A stretch of 64,000 bases of DNA from Rhizobium album (GTDB lineage Bacteria > Pseudomonadota > Alphaproteobacteria > Rhizobiales > Rhizobiaceae), in the NCBI RefSeq assembly GCF_003122325.1, contig NZ_QFBC01000016.1, positions 62,001 through 126,000 on the forward strand, written 5' to 3'. This document shows positions 26,997 through 36,459 of this stretch, piece by piece. The notes under the pieces were generated by a model, which had not been told where the DNA came from, searched no databases, and saw only the letters and a program-made list of their open reading frames with translations. Position 1 is the stretch's first letter, and every line of letters begins with the position of its first letter. The position numbers were made by a program, and so were the translations under genes.

Positions 26997-27989
26997 TCAT
27001 TCCGGAGCGTAGCGTTCTGAGAAGAACGATGCGATGGCCTCGAAGGCCTGCATTCTGTTTTTCTCCATCAGCACGAGATGTGTGGCTTCGCCAATCTCGA
27101 CCCAACGCCGGTATGACGCTGCCGTCAGCTTTTGAAAGATGGCAAGTGCAAGATCGATCGTGACATCGACATCCCATTCACCATGCACCAGAAGAGTTGG
27201 TGCGGCAATTCGAGCCGGGTCATAAAAAGCGCGGCCCTGACGCCAGTAGTCCCGGATGTCCTGGATGGGGCCGTTGGAGGCTCGAAGACGATCCGGCGAA
27301 TTTCCACCACTCCACGGATCCTCTGCGAGCGTCGCCTCAGCCCAAGTCTCAAACCATCCCTCGGGCACCAAGCTGTCCCGCGCATATTCAGGTGCAGTCG
27401 AAAGCCAGCGCGTTTTCGATTCGCGGACCGGAACAAGTCGGTAGGCGTCCAGTTCTCCGCCCGTGTCGATTGGAATAGGCTTGTCGCTGAGCCATTGCGG
27501 CGCGAGGAGCGCGAGCTTGACGACTTTCTCGGGGTTATCCGCAGAAAACGCACCAGCGACGGTACCGCCCCAAGACATACCAAAAATGTTCACACGGTCC
27601 AGCCCGCGATGTCGCAGGACGAAATCAACCGCGTGACCGAGATCAACGACCCCGGTTTCAGTTTTAACCACAGGTGGCGAGAGGGCTCCGTCCTGCTCCA
27701 TCTCAGGCGGTCGGGTGGAATGTCCATAGCCTCGCACGTCAACCGCAAAGACGTCAAAACCGCGAGCCGCGAGAAAGTCCATGTAGGACATACCCCCAAG
27801 TCGGACGTCATACAGACTGCCTGAGGAAAAGGTCGCACCGTGCACCATGACGATGGTTCTTTCGGGACCGAACCGTTCAACCCCGCGACGCCGCTTATTG
27901 CGCAAGTATAGCGTGATGCCGGGTGTATCGCAGGCGATGTGATGGTCCTCGAATAGGATTTCTTCGAGGTCGATTGTGTTGTGTGACAT
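26997..27989 (-). CDS. Alpha/beta hydrolase
   Basis: A 330-aa alpha/beta-fold hydrolase. It has an oxyanion HG in VMVHGATF (about residue 50), the nucleophile elbow GMSWGG with Ser about 140, an acid in HGEWDVDV, and the catalytic His in EATHLVLME near the end. The cap region between residues 170 and 260 is large. A GGAAG site precedes the ATG. It starts 12 bases after the metallo-hydrolase gene and is surely co-transcribed with it. Ester, lactone or C-C bond hydrolysis are all possible. Confidence 0.88.
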   Translation of the reverse strand: MSHNTIDLEEILFEDHHIACDTPGITLYLRNKRRRGVERFGPERTIVMVHGATFSSGSLYDVRLGGMSYMDFLAARGFDVFAVDVRGYGHSTRPPEMEQDGALSPPVVKTETGVVDLGHAVDFVLRHRGLDRVNIFGMSWGGTVAGAFSADNPEKVVKLALLAPQWLSDKPIPIDTGGELDAYRLVPVRESKTRWLSTAPEYARDSLVPEGWFETWAEATLAEDPWSGGNSPDRLRASNGPIQDIRDYWRQGRAFYDPARIAAPTLLVHGEWDVDVTIDLALAIFQKLTAASYRRWVEIGEATHLVLMEKNRMQAFEAIASFFSERYAPE

Positions 27990-28001
27990 GATCGCTTCCT
28001 T

Positions 28002-28898
28002 TCAAGCGTAGGACCAGGTGTAACCGTGATCCGCACGCGTCACGTAACCAGCGGAGGAACCCGCAAAATGAGTTGCACAGTAGAGCGCGTGATCGTCTGC
28101 GAGCGTGCGGAGGATCTTCTCTCGTGAGGCGGCCGCATCCTCGGGGAACTCGCAGAAGACCGTGTTGAGGTGTGGCCTGAGGACCTGGATAGGGTGGTGG
28201 AGCACATCGCCCCCAAAGATCGCCGTTTCATTTCCCGATGTCAGTTGGATTGACATATGCCCGATGCTATGGCCGCGGGTCGGGATAAACTTGAAGTTAT
28301 CAAGATAATCTCCGCCATCCGGTCCAATGAAGTCCACGAGGCCAGCCTCGATCACCGGAAGAACGCTGTCTTCAAACACGCCACGGCTTGGAATATTTAC
28401 GTCGTTATGACTGGCGGGGCTGCCGTAGTACTCGGCTTCTTTTCGTGGAAACACATAACGTGCGTTCGGGAACGTTGGTACCCAGCTTCCGTTTTCCAGC
28501 ACTGTGTTCCACCCCGAGTGGTCTACGTGGAGATGTGTGTTGAACACGTAGTCAACGTCAGCTGGGTTCACGCCGGCCTCGTCACGGAGCCGTTCCAAAA
28601 ACGGTATATCCTGCTCGTGAAAAAGAGGGTTGAGCGGGCGTTGCTTGTGATTGCCGGAACCGGTATCGATTAGCACAAGGTGGCGGGGAGTGCGAACCAC
28701 CCAAGTATGGACGCTTTGGACCAGATCATCTCGGTTGTCCTCCAAGTCTACCGTGGCGAGGCGTGCCGCGATACCTTCGAAATCTTCTGGTTTTGCCGTT
28801 GGGTAAACGAAGCTTTTTGGAACATTTTTAAGCGGTTGCTCCAGGACCTTCTGGATCGTCACTTCACCGATACGGTGGACCTTACGCAGGAGCGTCAT
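28002..28898 (-). CDS. MBL-fold metallo-hydrolase (lactonase-like)
   Basis: A 298-aa metallo-beta-lactamase-fold protein. It shows the dinuclear metal motif THLHVDHSGW (HxHxDH) about residue 110, a further metal His in PTRGHSIGHM, the bridging Asp in GGDVLHHP and a late His in CATHFAGS. The overall layout is that of quorum-quenching-type lactonases and related hydrolases. No signal peptide is seen, so it is cytoplasmic. The ATG at 28898 has a GGAGG site 5 bases before it; the frame extends to 28967 without one. It is first in a two-gene operon with the hydrolase at 26997 and is divergent from a LysR gene. Confidence 0.88.
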   Translation of the reverse strand: MTLLRKVHRIGEVTIQKVLEQPLKNVPKSFVYPTAKPEDFEGIAARLATVDLEDNRDDLVQSVHTWVVRTPRHLVLIDTGSGNHKQRPLNPLFHEQDIPFLERLRDEAGVNPADVDYVFNTHLHVDHSGWNTVLENGSWVPTFPNARYVFPRKEAEYYGSPASHNDVNIPSRGVFEDSVLPVIEAGLVDFIGPDGGDYLDNFKFIPTRGHSIGHMSIQLTSGNETAIFGGDVLHHPIQVLRPHLNTVFCEFPEDAAASREKILRTLADDHALYCATHFAGSSAGYVTRADHGYTWSYA

Positions 28899-28975
28899 AT
28901 TACCTCCAATTGACTGGCGTGTTTGTCGCCGCAGAAGCTGGACTTTAATGTCGGAAAAGGTTAGCAATCAAATCG

Positions 28976-29914
28976 ATGAATGAAATAACCTCTATCGATC
29001 ATTTCAATTTGTGGTCTTTTGACCTCAATCTGCTTGTCGCCTTCGATGCCCTGATGCGGGACAGAAGCGTGACGAAAGCCGCCGCGCGCCTGAAGCTTCA
29101 ACAGCCGGCGATGAGCCACAATCTCGCAACGCTGCGCCTTTTGTTTCAAGATGAACTGTTCGTCAGAACTGGCCAAATCATGCAGCCGACGTTGAGAGCA
29201 CATTCGCTTGCTCCCGTGGTCCAGCAGATACTCACGCAAGCTCACAACGCGCTGATATCGGAAGTAGCGTTTGATCCGTCGCAGGAGTCACACACGTTTC
29301 GCATCGGCTTCTCGAGTGAGTTGGAAGTCATCTTGATGCCGGAGTTGACCGCGATCCTGAGGAAAACAGCTCCAGGAATTAAATTGCTGGCGCGGGCGGC
29401 AAGTCCCGAGCAGGTTCACCGTATGCTCGACGAAGGCGTGATCGACCTCGGGGTTGGCTGCTATGGCCCGGGCAACAATCGCCATCGCCACCGGCAGCTC
29501 TTCGAACAGTCTTTGATGTGTTGTTACAATAAAGACCTGCTGGATATGGATGGGCCAGTCGACCGGAAGACATATCTCAATGCAGAGCACGTTCTGGTAT
29601 CCCAAAAAGACGCCATTGAAGGATGCCTTGACGACGCGCTCGACAAGCTCGGCGTGAAGCTCAACGTGGCTATGGCAGCACCTGAGTTCCTGACCGTGCT
29701 GGCTACGGCACGGATGGCGCCGCTGCTGGCTACTCTACCGACTCGTATTATCAGGCGTTTCGCGTCCACGTTCGGATTGACAGAAAGCCCCGTACCACTG
29801 GACCTCACAGTCAATCCCATCGCGATGGTCTGGTCGGCTCATTCAGACCGCGAGCCGGCTGCAGAATGGCTTCGTTCACAGGTTGCGACGCTGATTGACG
29901 GAATTGCTGATTGA
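28976..29914 (+). CDS. LysR family regulator (NodD-like subgroup)
   Basis: A 312-aa LysR regulator. Its start FDLNLLVAFDALMRDRSVTKAAARLKLQQPAMSH is of the NodD/NahR/LinR-like subgroup (read as FDLNLLVAFD, LMRDRSVTKAA and LKLQQPAMSH). The C-terminal effector domain follows from about residue 95. It is divergent from the MBL hydrolase/hydrolase operon with 77 bases between starts, so it probably activates that operon in response to its substrate. Confidence 0.9.
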   Translation: MNEITSIDHFNLWSFDLNLLVAFDALMRDRSVTKAAARLKLQQPAMSHNLATLRLLFQDELFVRTGQIMQPTLRAHSLAPVVQQILTQAHNALISEVAFDPSQESHTFRIGFSSELEVILMPELTAILRKTAPGIKLLARAASPEQVHRMLDEGVIDLGVGCYGPGNNRHRHRQLFEQSLMCCYNKDLLDMDGPVDRKTYLNAEHVLVSQKDAIEGCLDDALDKLGVKLNVAMAAPEFLTVLATARMAPLLATLPTRIIRRFASTFGLTESPVPLDLTVNPIAMVWSAHSDREPAAEWLRSQVATLIDGIAD

Positions 29915-30414
29915 ATGTGATTCCCCGGCTTAAGGGGTAATGCCACCGCCGAATTTACCTCCGTGGTGATTTCAAGGACGAGGCTGGCCTGTCCGTCGAT
30001 CCGCACGATTTCACGGTTGCGACCAAGTGACGGCGGCAGCGCGGCTCGGGATCAGGATGCCGTGCTCGGCCCAACACGAGGATGCTTAAGAACCAGGCGT
30101 GAGCAAGATAGTATCGGTCGCAACAGGCATCAGCCGATCGTCTTTGCTCAGAGGGGGCGCGACCATGCCCTCGTCGCGCAGATTGCCGCGCCGGATGCCC
30201 CCTGCCGGGTTCGCTCAGGCAATCAACCCGCGACATCATGGGTGCTGTGCAGCCGGAATGGCTTTCCGCGCAACTCCCCGCTACCGCCCGACTAGATCAG
30301 CCCAAAACCGCTGGAGCGAACTCCAAACTGGATAAACTTGGATCCAGCCACTTGCTGTACGCCAGGCCGAGATCGCGAAGACTACTGCCAGTGCCTTCGG
30401 ATGGGAAACGCGCC
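29915..30414. other. Region between convergent lysR and araC genes, no gene recognised
   Basis: About 500 bases. Several short frames without ribosome sites cross it. I see no known protein motif and no complete IS end. The region may be remnant DNA. Confidence 0.4.
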
Positions 30415-31239
30415 TCACGCGCGCGCGGCGCTCAAAAGCCGATCAGCAAAGTAGCGTGATGGCGTGGTCCCAAGCGCCTTCCTGAACATGACGATGAAAG
30501 CGGTCGTGGTTTCGTACCCTAAGTCGCCTGCTACCTTCTGGACTGTCGCACCACCGGCAAGTTCCCGCAGGGCTATGACGAGATGGAGCTGGCGCCGCCA
30601 ACGGCCGAAGCTCAATCCCGTCTCCTGGACCATAAGCCTCTTCAGCGATCGCTCACTGACGGCGACATGCTCGGCCCATTGGCCAAGCGTACGGCGGTCG
30701 CTCGGGTCTGACAAAAGCGCAGCAGCGATCAGGGCGATCTTTGGATGATCAGAGACGGGCAGCTCCAACCTCTCACGCGGCATCAGCGCGAGTTCATCGA
30801 GCATGACCCGCATGAGGCGATCGACATGCGCGTCGCGCCTATCCCGTTCTGGCAGGTCCGCTAACCGATGGATCATCTCCCGAAGCATCGGCGATACCGA
30901 AAGCGTGCAGCATTCAGCCGGGAGCATGGCCGCACCGGGCTCGACGAACAGGTAAGTCAGACGAGCATTGGATGTGACCCGATTGCTGTGAGGAACGCCA
31001 CCGGGCACCCAAAGTCCGCAGTCGGGCGGAACAATCCAGACCCCGCTTTCCGCTGTGCATGTCACCGCGCCATGGAGCGCCAGGATCAGCTGACCCTGCG
31101 GGTGCTGGTGCTGGTGTCCCTCGGCTTCATAGTCGGCGAAGTCCACTCTCATGGCCATCGCCGGCCCACGCGAGAGGCTGAGATCGCAAGCGGTACTGCA
31201 GAGTGGCTTATTTGAAGGTTGGCCCGATTTCGAGATCAT
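30415..31239 (-). CDS. AraC family regulator (cupin N-domain)
   Basis: A 274-aa regulator. The N-terminal half is a cupin sensor with a histidine-rich HQHQHPQGQLILALHG strand. The C-terminal 100 residues hold the two AraC helix-turn-helix units (WAEHVAVSERSLKRL and KVAGDLGYETTTAFI). A GGAGATAA stretch precedes the ATG. It is divergent from the NmrA-like reductase gene with 73 bases between starts, which contain the palindrome TAGGATCCTA. It probably controls that gene. Confidence 0.9.
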   Translation of the reverse strand: MISKSGQPSNKPLCSTACDLSLSRGPAMAMRVDFADYEAEGHQHQHPQGQLILALHGAVTCTAESGVWIVPPDCGLWVPGGVPHSNRVTSNARLTYLFVEPGAAMLPAECCTLSVSPMLREMIHRLADLPERDRRDAHVDRLMRVMLDELALMPRERLELPVSDHPKIALIAAALLSDPSDRRTLGQWAEHVAVSERSLKRLMVQETGLSFGRWRRQLHLVIALRELAGGATVQKVAGDLGYETTTAFIVMFRKALGTTPSRYFADRLLSAARA

Positions 31240-31312
31240 ATGGCATTATCTCCAATTCCGGGTCGCGCCGCAATCCTTTAGGATCCTAGTTTAGCAACTC
31301 TAGGAGATAGCC

Positions 31313-32248
31313 ATGCGTATAGCCGTGGTTGGCGCGACCGGCAGGATCGGCGCCAGACTTACCGAGAACCTCTTGGCCAAAGGCCATTCAGTCAAAGCTC
31401 TTTCAAGAGGAGGGCCTGCCCTTAACGCACTTGTCGCGAAAGGCGCGGAGCCGTTTCTCGGTAGCTTCGACACGGGCGATGGTGAGCTTGGCAGGTTCTT
31501 CGAAGACGCTGACGCTGCGTTCCTGATGGTCAAAACCCTTTGGGGGGCGGAGGACTTTCATGGGCACTACCCTGCGGTAGCCCTTCGGTTTTTCGACGCA
31601 CTCCGGGATTCCCCGGTCAAATTGGCCGTGAGCTTGACCGCAATGGGGTCGGAACTCAGTGGAAACACCGGCCATTTCCAGGGCTTTCATATCCTGGACC
31701 AGATTCTCAACCGGCTACGCGATATCAATCTGGTGCACCTGCAGGGTGGTTGGTTCATGGAGGACCTGTCCAGGTGGGCGGATGCAATCGCGCAGCACGA
31801 TAGGATTGGCTTTACGCTTGCCCCCGATGTCAAAGCGCCTTGGGTTTCTATCCAAGACATCGCGGATTTTGCGGCCAAGGAGTTCGATACGCCGCCTGAC
31901 CAGTACCGGTCGGTGAAGCAACTTGGCATTGATTACATGATGACCGAAATCGCCGCGATGATCGGTCAGGCAGTCGGTCGAGAGGTGGATTATCGCTTCG
32001 TCGATCCGAGCGATCGCGAGGTTGAAACGGCATTCCGGGAGAGGTTCGGAACGCTCGATCGGTGGGTTTATGACAAAAACACCGCGGCGGCTCTTAACGA
32101 CGGTCGTGTAAAGTTCCACGATGATCGTCCGGCACTTCCAACGACGATGGCAGACTTCGTCAGGTTCACTCTCAGACCTCTGATCGAGAAGGCGCGGACG
32201 GATGGCGTCAAACCGGAGACCTTCCTGACGTGGAGCTCGCGACGATAG
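31313..32248 (+). CDS. NmrA-like NAD(P)-binding protein 1
   Basis: A 311-aa atypical SDR. The N terminus has the glycine motif GATGRIGARL, and the active-site Tyr/Lys of classical SDRs is absent, as is usual for NmrA and quinone-reductase-2-like proteins. An AGGAGA site lies 6 bases before the ATG. These proteins bind NADP(H) and either sense redox state or reduce quinones and aldehydes. It is divergent from the araC gene. A second NmrA-like protein is at 34890. Confidence 0.87.
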   Translation: MRIAVVGATGRIGARLTENLLAKGHSVKALSRGGPALNALVAKGAEPFLGSFDTGDGELGRFFEDADAAFLMVKTLWGAEDFHGHYPAVALRFFDALRDSPVKLAVSLTAMGSELSGNTGHFQGFHILDQILNRLRDINLVHLQGGWFMEDLSRWADAIAQHDRIGFTLAPDVKAPWVSIQDIADFAAKEFDTPPDQYRSVKQLGIDYMMTEIAAMIGQAVGREVDYRFVDPSDREVETAFRERFGTLDRWVYDKNTAAALNDGRVKFHDDRPALPTTMADFVRFTLRPLIEKARTDGVKPETFLTWSSRR

Positions 32249-32332
32249 ACCGGTTTCGATCATTCCGAGTCATACGGGCTCGATAAGCACGTCGATTCAT
32301 CGGTCGGCAGCTAGTCAGGCTGATCGCATCGA

Positions 32333-32974
32333 TCAGGCGTAAGGCGAACCCGCCATCGCGGCCTTGATCCCGATGCTTCCCTGGTCGATGAGGGCGAGTA
32401 GAATCCGTTGCGCCTCGGCCTCATCACGATTGCGTTCGAAGGTCTGATAGGCCTGGACGAACGCGACGCCCCAAGTCGCCAGCAGCAAATTCGCAGCCAA
32501 CTGCGCATCTGCATCACTGCGATCTTGGCCTGCCCTTTCCGCGAGTCCTTCCTGGACCACGGCAGCAAGCTCATCGCGGATCGCCCTGGCACGGGCCTTC
32601 AGCGTCTCGCTCTCAGCGATCGTCTGCATGAAGCGCGGGCTCGCGTCGAAGAAGCGGACATAATCGCGCTGCTCCGCCACGACCTGATGCGCAAACAAGC
32701 GCAGCGTCTCGATCGGACCAATCTCAGGGTCGCTTTGGCGCAACACCGCTCGCACCTGCTCGCGCGCCGCATCGTCGAGGTCAAAGAACATGTCCTCTTT
32801 CCGGGGGAAATGATTGAACACTGTCATTCGCCCGACATCCGCGGCTTCGGCAATCTCATCGACAGTCACGCGATCGAAGCCATGAGCGTCGAACAGGCGC
32901 GCGGCCGCATCGGAGATAGCTTGGCGGGTGGCGAGCCGCTTGCGGGTCCGTCGATCGATTGGGACTATTGACAT
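32333..32974 (-). CDS. TetR family repressor
   Basis: A 213-aa regulator with a typical TetR N-terminal helix-turn-helix (AARLFDAHGFDRVTVDEIAEAADV, read as AARLFDAHGF then VTVDEIAEAADVGRMTVFNHF). The C-terminal helical ligand domain is unlike any I know. It is divergent from the FAD monooxygenase at 33093. An AT-rich gap with TGAGTATAAATATTGA lies between them. It probably represses that gene. Confidence 0.9.
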   Translation of the reverse strand: MSIVPIDRRTRKRLATRQAISDAAARLFDAHGFDRVTVDEIAEAADVGRMTVFNHFPRKEDMFFDLDDAAREQVRAVLRQSDPEIGPIETLRLFAHQVVAEQRDYVRFFDASPRFMQTIAESETLKARARAIRDELAAVVQEGLAERAGQDRSDADAQLAANLLLATWGVAFVQAYQTFERNRDEAEAQRILLALIDQGSIGIKAAMAGSPYA

Positions 32975-33092
32975 TGGAAACTACGGCCCCTTATCTGTAT
33001 TGAGTATAAATATTGATTGAGTCTCCTTTTTCCTTATGTCTGATCGGCGGTGGTTGATGCAAGAGAAAATTGACGATACCGGCATCCGGCAG

Positions 33093-34187
33093 ATGAGCCT
33101 GCTCGTCTCGGGCGCGAGCTTTGCCGGGCTTTCGACGGCCTACTGGATGAACCGGCTCGGATATCAAGTCACCGTCGTGGAGGTCGCTCAAGGCCTCAGG
33201 AAAGGTGGCACGCCTGTCGATATTCGCGACCGCACGATCGGCATCGTGGCACGCATGGGCCTTCTTGACGAGATCAGATCGCGGCGCCTTCCGCCCAGAC
33301 CGACCATCTTCAAGAATGCCGACGATGAGATCGAAGGCCGCCTCCCTCCTCAGTCAGCGGACGAGGAGGAATATGAGATAGAAAGGGACGTGCTCCTCGG
33401 TATGCTGCTCAAGGCGATCGAGGGACGTGTCGAGATCCTCTTTGGCAATTCAATCGTTAACTTAACCGAGACGCAGCAGGGGGTGCGAGCGTCGTTTGCG
33501 GATGGGTCGGAACGCGCATTCTCACTCGTCATCGGCTGCGACGGCAATCACTCGGTCGTCAGGAAGATGAGCTTTGGGGACGAGGCAACCTATAGCCACT
33601 TTCTGGGCGCATATTTCTCCATCTCGGTCGTCGACAGGCTGATGATCGGGCAGGATACGACGCAGGTTTTCAGCATGCCTGGCAAGTCGGTCATATTGAA
33701 CGCCTACGATAGCAAGACCGACATTGTCCTTGGTTTCCGTTCCGATAATGAGCTTGATTACGATCGTCGCGACCAAGCGCAACAGAAACGCATCATCAAG
33801 GAGCAGTTCAGCGGGCTCGGGTGGAAGGTCCCTGCGCTCTTAGCGGAGATCGAGGCCGCGGATAATTTTTATTTCGACAAACTCTGCCAGATCAGAATGC
33901 CGTGCTGGACAAGCGGCAGGATCGCACTCGTTGGCGACGCGGCCTATTGCGCCTCCCCGGCAGCGGGAATGGGCGGATCATTGGCAATAATTGGCGCGGC
34001 GGCATTAGCTGACGCCTTCGAGATGCACCCCGGCAACTTCGCATCCGCCTTCGAGGCGTACAACGACGGCCTGCGCACATTTATCGACGAAACGCAGATG
34101 CAAGCCGTCGATTTCGGACTGGAGATTTTCTTTCCAAAGACGGAAGAATCCATCCGGCGCAGGATGGAACAGCTACCCGTGACATAA
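33093..34187 (+). CDS. TetX-like FAD-dependent monooxygenase
   Basis: A class A flavoprotein monooxygenase of about 364 aa. It opens with VSGASFAGLSTAYW, the G-x-S-x-x-G variant of the FAD fold common in TetX-like and anhydrotetracycline-type enzymes. It has the DG motif IGCDGNHSVVRK about residue 150 and the GD motif VGDAAYCASPAAGMG about residue 282. The start is uncertain: the frame is open to an ATG at 33036, but family members start right at the fold, so the ATG at 33093 is preferred. Neither has a good ribosome site. Likely target is a drug or planar aromatic compound (inference). Confidence 0.83.
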   Translation: MSLLVSGASFAGLSTAYWMNRLGYQVTVVEVAQGLRKGGTPVDIRDRTIGIVARMGLLDEIRSRRLPPRPTIFKNADDEIEGRLPPQSADEEEYEIERDVLLGMLLKAIEGRVEILFGNSIVNLTETQQGVRASFADGSERAFSLVIGCDGNHSVVRKMSFGDEATYSHFLGAYFSISVVDRLMIGQDTTQVFSMPGKSVILNAYDSKTDIVLGFRSDNELDYDRRDQAQQKRIIKEQFSGLGWKVPALLAEIEAADNFYFDKLCQIRMPCWTSGRIALVGDAAYCASPAAGMGGSLAIIGAAALADAFEMHPGNFASAFEAYNDGLRTFIDETQMQAVDFGLEIFFPKTEESIRRRMEQLPVT

Positions 34188-34349
34188 CCGGTGACGCTAG
34201 GCGAAACGATCGAGCTCTTGTGGACGCTGCAAAGCGGGCAGAACCCTCTTCACCCCCCCGCGACACACGCGCTCAGCCAAGCCGAGGCGGCGGGCTATTG
34301 CGTTTCGATCGCTTTGGAACGGAAACGGTTTTGATCTTTACTTCGAAGA

Positions 34350-34772
34350 CTAATTCGCGCTTGTTCCGCTTCGTTCAACATCATCGAATTCCTTCCGCGA
34401 GGCTTCAATATCTTGCCAGGTATCCCTGATCCAGCCTGTGAAGGCAGCCAACGGATCCAGCATGGACCTGCCGCGGGACGTTAATTCATACTCAACCCGC
34501 GGCGGCACTTCAGGATAATAATGACGCGCCACAAGACCGTCACGCTCGAGACTGCGAAGCGTGAGGGTCAGCATCCTTTGCGAAATGTCCGGAATGCCGC
34601 GTCGGATCGCGCCGAACCGCATGGGTGTATCAGGTGACAGGGCGAGCATCGATACGACCAGAATAGTCCATTTGTCGCCGAGACGGCCCAGCACGCTGCC
34701 GGGTGCGCATGGGGTCAAGACGGGGCCCCGTGCGGTTTCGATAACGGGGCGGCCATTGATTTCACGCTGCAC
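34350..34772 (-). CDS. HxlR family regulator
   Basis: A 140-aa winged-helix protein of the HxlR/MarR-like group. It has the family start CAPGSVLGRLGDKWTILVV (read as LGRLGDKWTILV), the recognition segment ISQRMLTLTLRSLERDGLV and the wing PPRVEYELTSRG. The GTG at 34772 has AAGGAG 7 bases before it. It is divergent from the second NmrA-like gene, the common arrangement for HxlR regulators of quinone/aldehyde-responsive reductases. Confidence 0.92.
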   Translation of the reverse strand: MQREINGRPVIETARGPVLTPCAPGSVLGRLGDKWTILVVSMLALSPDTPMRFGAIRRGIPDISQRMLTLTLRSLERDGLVARHYYPEVPPRVEYELTSRGRSMLDPLAAFTGWIRDTWQDIEASRKEFDDVERSGTSAN

Positions 34773-34789
34773 GAATGAACTCCTTCAAT

Positions 34790-34807
34790 GGTTATGATGA
34801 TGTAACC
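34790..34807. promoter_or_regulatory. Candidate HxlR operator
   Basis: GGTTATGATGATGTAACC is an 18-bp inverted repeat with perfect GGTTA/TAACC arms, 18 bases upstream of the hxlR start. A related ATAACCGT...GGTAACC pair lies at about 34859-34886, next to the nmrA-like start. Confidence 0.5.
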
Positions 34808-34889
34808 GACGATCAAAAATGTGCCGTCTTGCGCCGATTTGCAATCGGTATCATTTGATAACCGTCATTAATTACGGATGGTAACCAAT

Positions 34890-35801
34890 ATGGATCACAC
34901 TGCAGAATTTCTCGTGTTTGGCGCGACCGGACAACAAGGCGGGGCGGTTGCACGCGCATTGAAAGCGAAGGGGAGACAGGTTCGAGCTTTTGTCCGCGAT
35001 CCGGAAAGCGGCAAGGCCAAGGCTCTGGCTGCCCAAGGTATTTCCCTGGCAGTTGGCGATCTGTTCGATCCTGTCTCGATCGATCGGGCGATGGCCGGCA
35101 TCGTCGGCGTGTTCAGTGTCCAGACCAGTTCACCCGCAGGTGAAATCACGGACGAACAGGAAGTCTGGCAAGGCAAGGCGATTGCGGACAGCGCACTTCG
35201 GCAGGGCGTTGGACATCTCCTCTATTCTTCCGGCGGGGCAGCGGGAAAAGGTCCGACGGGAATGGGTCATTTCGACAGCAAGTCCGAAATTGAAGCTTAT
35301 GTGCGAAGCCTCCCGATCAAGAGTACGATCACCCGTCCGGCAAGCTTTATGGAGATGATGCTTCTGCCCGGTATGGGACTGCCTCAGGGCGAATTCACCT
35401 TCTTCATGCGCCCAGAGCAGTCCATGCAGATGATCGCGGTGGACGACCTCGGCCGGATCAACGCCGAAATTCTCTCTAACCCGGATCGTTTTGCCGGGAG
35501 GGCGATCGAGCTTGCGAGTGCATCGGTGACCGGCAAGGAGGTTGAACAGGCATTCACAAAAGCTGCCGGCAAACCGATCGTTTACAAGCGCTTTCCTGAA
35601 GAATTGCTTACGAAGAACCCTTTCCTCAATCGTCTGACGGAACTTCTGGAAAATGGTTTGCTCGCAGGCGCCGCGGATATACCGGCCATCGAGCGGGAAT
35701 TTGGTCATCTGACTTCGCTTGAGGAATGGCTCGACGGGCCTGGAAAACCGCACTTTGAAAACGCCCTCAAGGACGACAAGGCTGAGGTGGCCCTTCGCTA
35801 A
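34890..35801 (+). CDS. NmrA-like NAD(P)-binding protein 2
   Basis: A 303-aa NmrA/HSCARG-like protein. It has the NADP fold GATGQQGGAVARAL and RAFVRDP, then the family-typical GDLFDPVSIDRAM. It has the YSSGGAAGKG and FMEMML stretches of this family but no classical SDR catalytic pair. I prefer the ATG at 34890 over 34878 because GGATGG lies upstream at a suitable distance. It is divergent from hxlR. It may reduce quinones or toxic carbonyls, or act as a redox sensor. Confidence 0.87.
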   Translation: MDHTAEFLVFGATGQQGGAVARALKAKGRQVRAFVRDPESGKAKALAAQGISLAVGDLFDPVSIDRAMAGIVGVFSVQTSSPAGEITDEQEVWQGKAIADSALRQGVGHLLYSSGGAAGKGPTGMGHFDSKSEIEAYVRSLPIKSTITRPASFMEMMLLPGMGLPQGEFTFFMRPEQSMQMIAVDDLGRINAEILSNPDRFAGRAIELASASVTGKEVEQAFTKAAGKPIVYKRFPEELLTKNPFLNRLTELLENGLLAGAADIPAIEREFGHLTSLEEWLDGPGKPHFENALKDDKAEVALR

Positions 35802-35960
35802 GAGGCCAACGCGAGCGATGCAAATAGGCCTTCGTATCGAACTTTGATCGCTGACGTCATGTCCGCGACAGATTGAGTCCCGCGCTGCGATGTTGCGAAC
35901 TGGGGTTGGGGACGCGGGCAGAATGACATCGCGACCGCGTATCGGGTCCAGTGTTTACGA

Positions 35961-35968
35961 GGAAAAGC
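35961..35968. repeat. IS66 target-site duplication, left copy
   Basis: GGAAAAGC immediately precedes the left inverted repeat and is repeated exactly at 38463-38470. Eight bases is the usual IS66 duplication size. Confidence 0.92.
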
Positions 35969-36071
35969 GTAAGCGCCCGGTGAGTCAGGCTTTGAGATTT
36001 CCCACGAACACCTGAAGTTACGTCACTAATTCCGTCATTAGCGACGTCATCAGGGATGAACTATGGGCCGC

Positions 36072-36459
36072 ATGGAGATTTTGACAGGCGTCGAGCGTCG
36101 GCGTGATTGGTCCGACGACGAGAAGCTTTCGATACTGCAAGAGGCGGCGACCCGGATGTCAGGATCGCCGACGTCGCTCGGCGTCACGATATCAAACCGC
36201 AGCAGATTTACACTTGGCGACGGAAGTTTGCAGCGGAGCAGGCTGAGCCAGTGGTATCTTTCCTGCCGGTCGCATTGATCGCGACGCCATCGAGCGACGA
36301 GGCCGAGCGTCCGGCACCAGTGGACAAGCCTACCACAAAGCGCTCGGCACGGCCCATACGGATCAAGATCGGTTGCAAGGGCGGCCGTGTATTGAAGGTG
36401 GAAGCCAACATTGAGCCTGATGTCCTAAAGGCACTGATCCGCTCGTTGAAGACGCATGA
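36072..36459 (+). pseudogene. tnpA: IS66 tnpA, frameshifted
   Basis: The N terminus MEILTGVERRRDWSDDEK is the IS66 TnpA start, in one frame. The following helix-turn-helix DVRIADVARRHDIKPQQIY, the WRRKF segment and the rest are in the next frame. The frames cross near 36145 (in the GGCGACCCGG stretch). The second frame runs on beyond the tnpB start instead of stopping there. TnpA is therefore probably not made as a normal protein. Confidence 0.8.

Noticed and set aside
29915-30414. Possible relic of a mobile element between lysR and araC
   Set aside because: No inverted-repeat pair, transposase motif or target duplication could be found.
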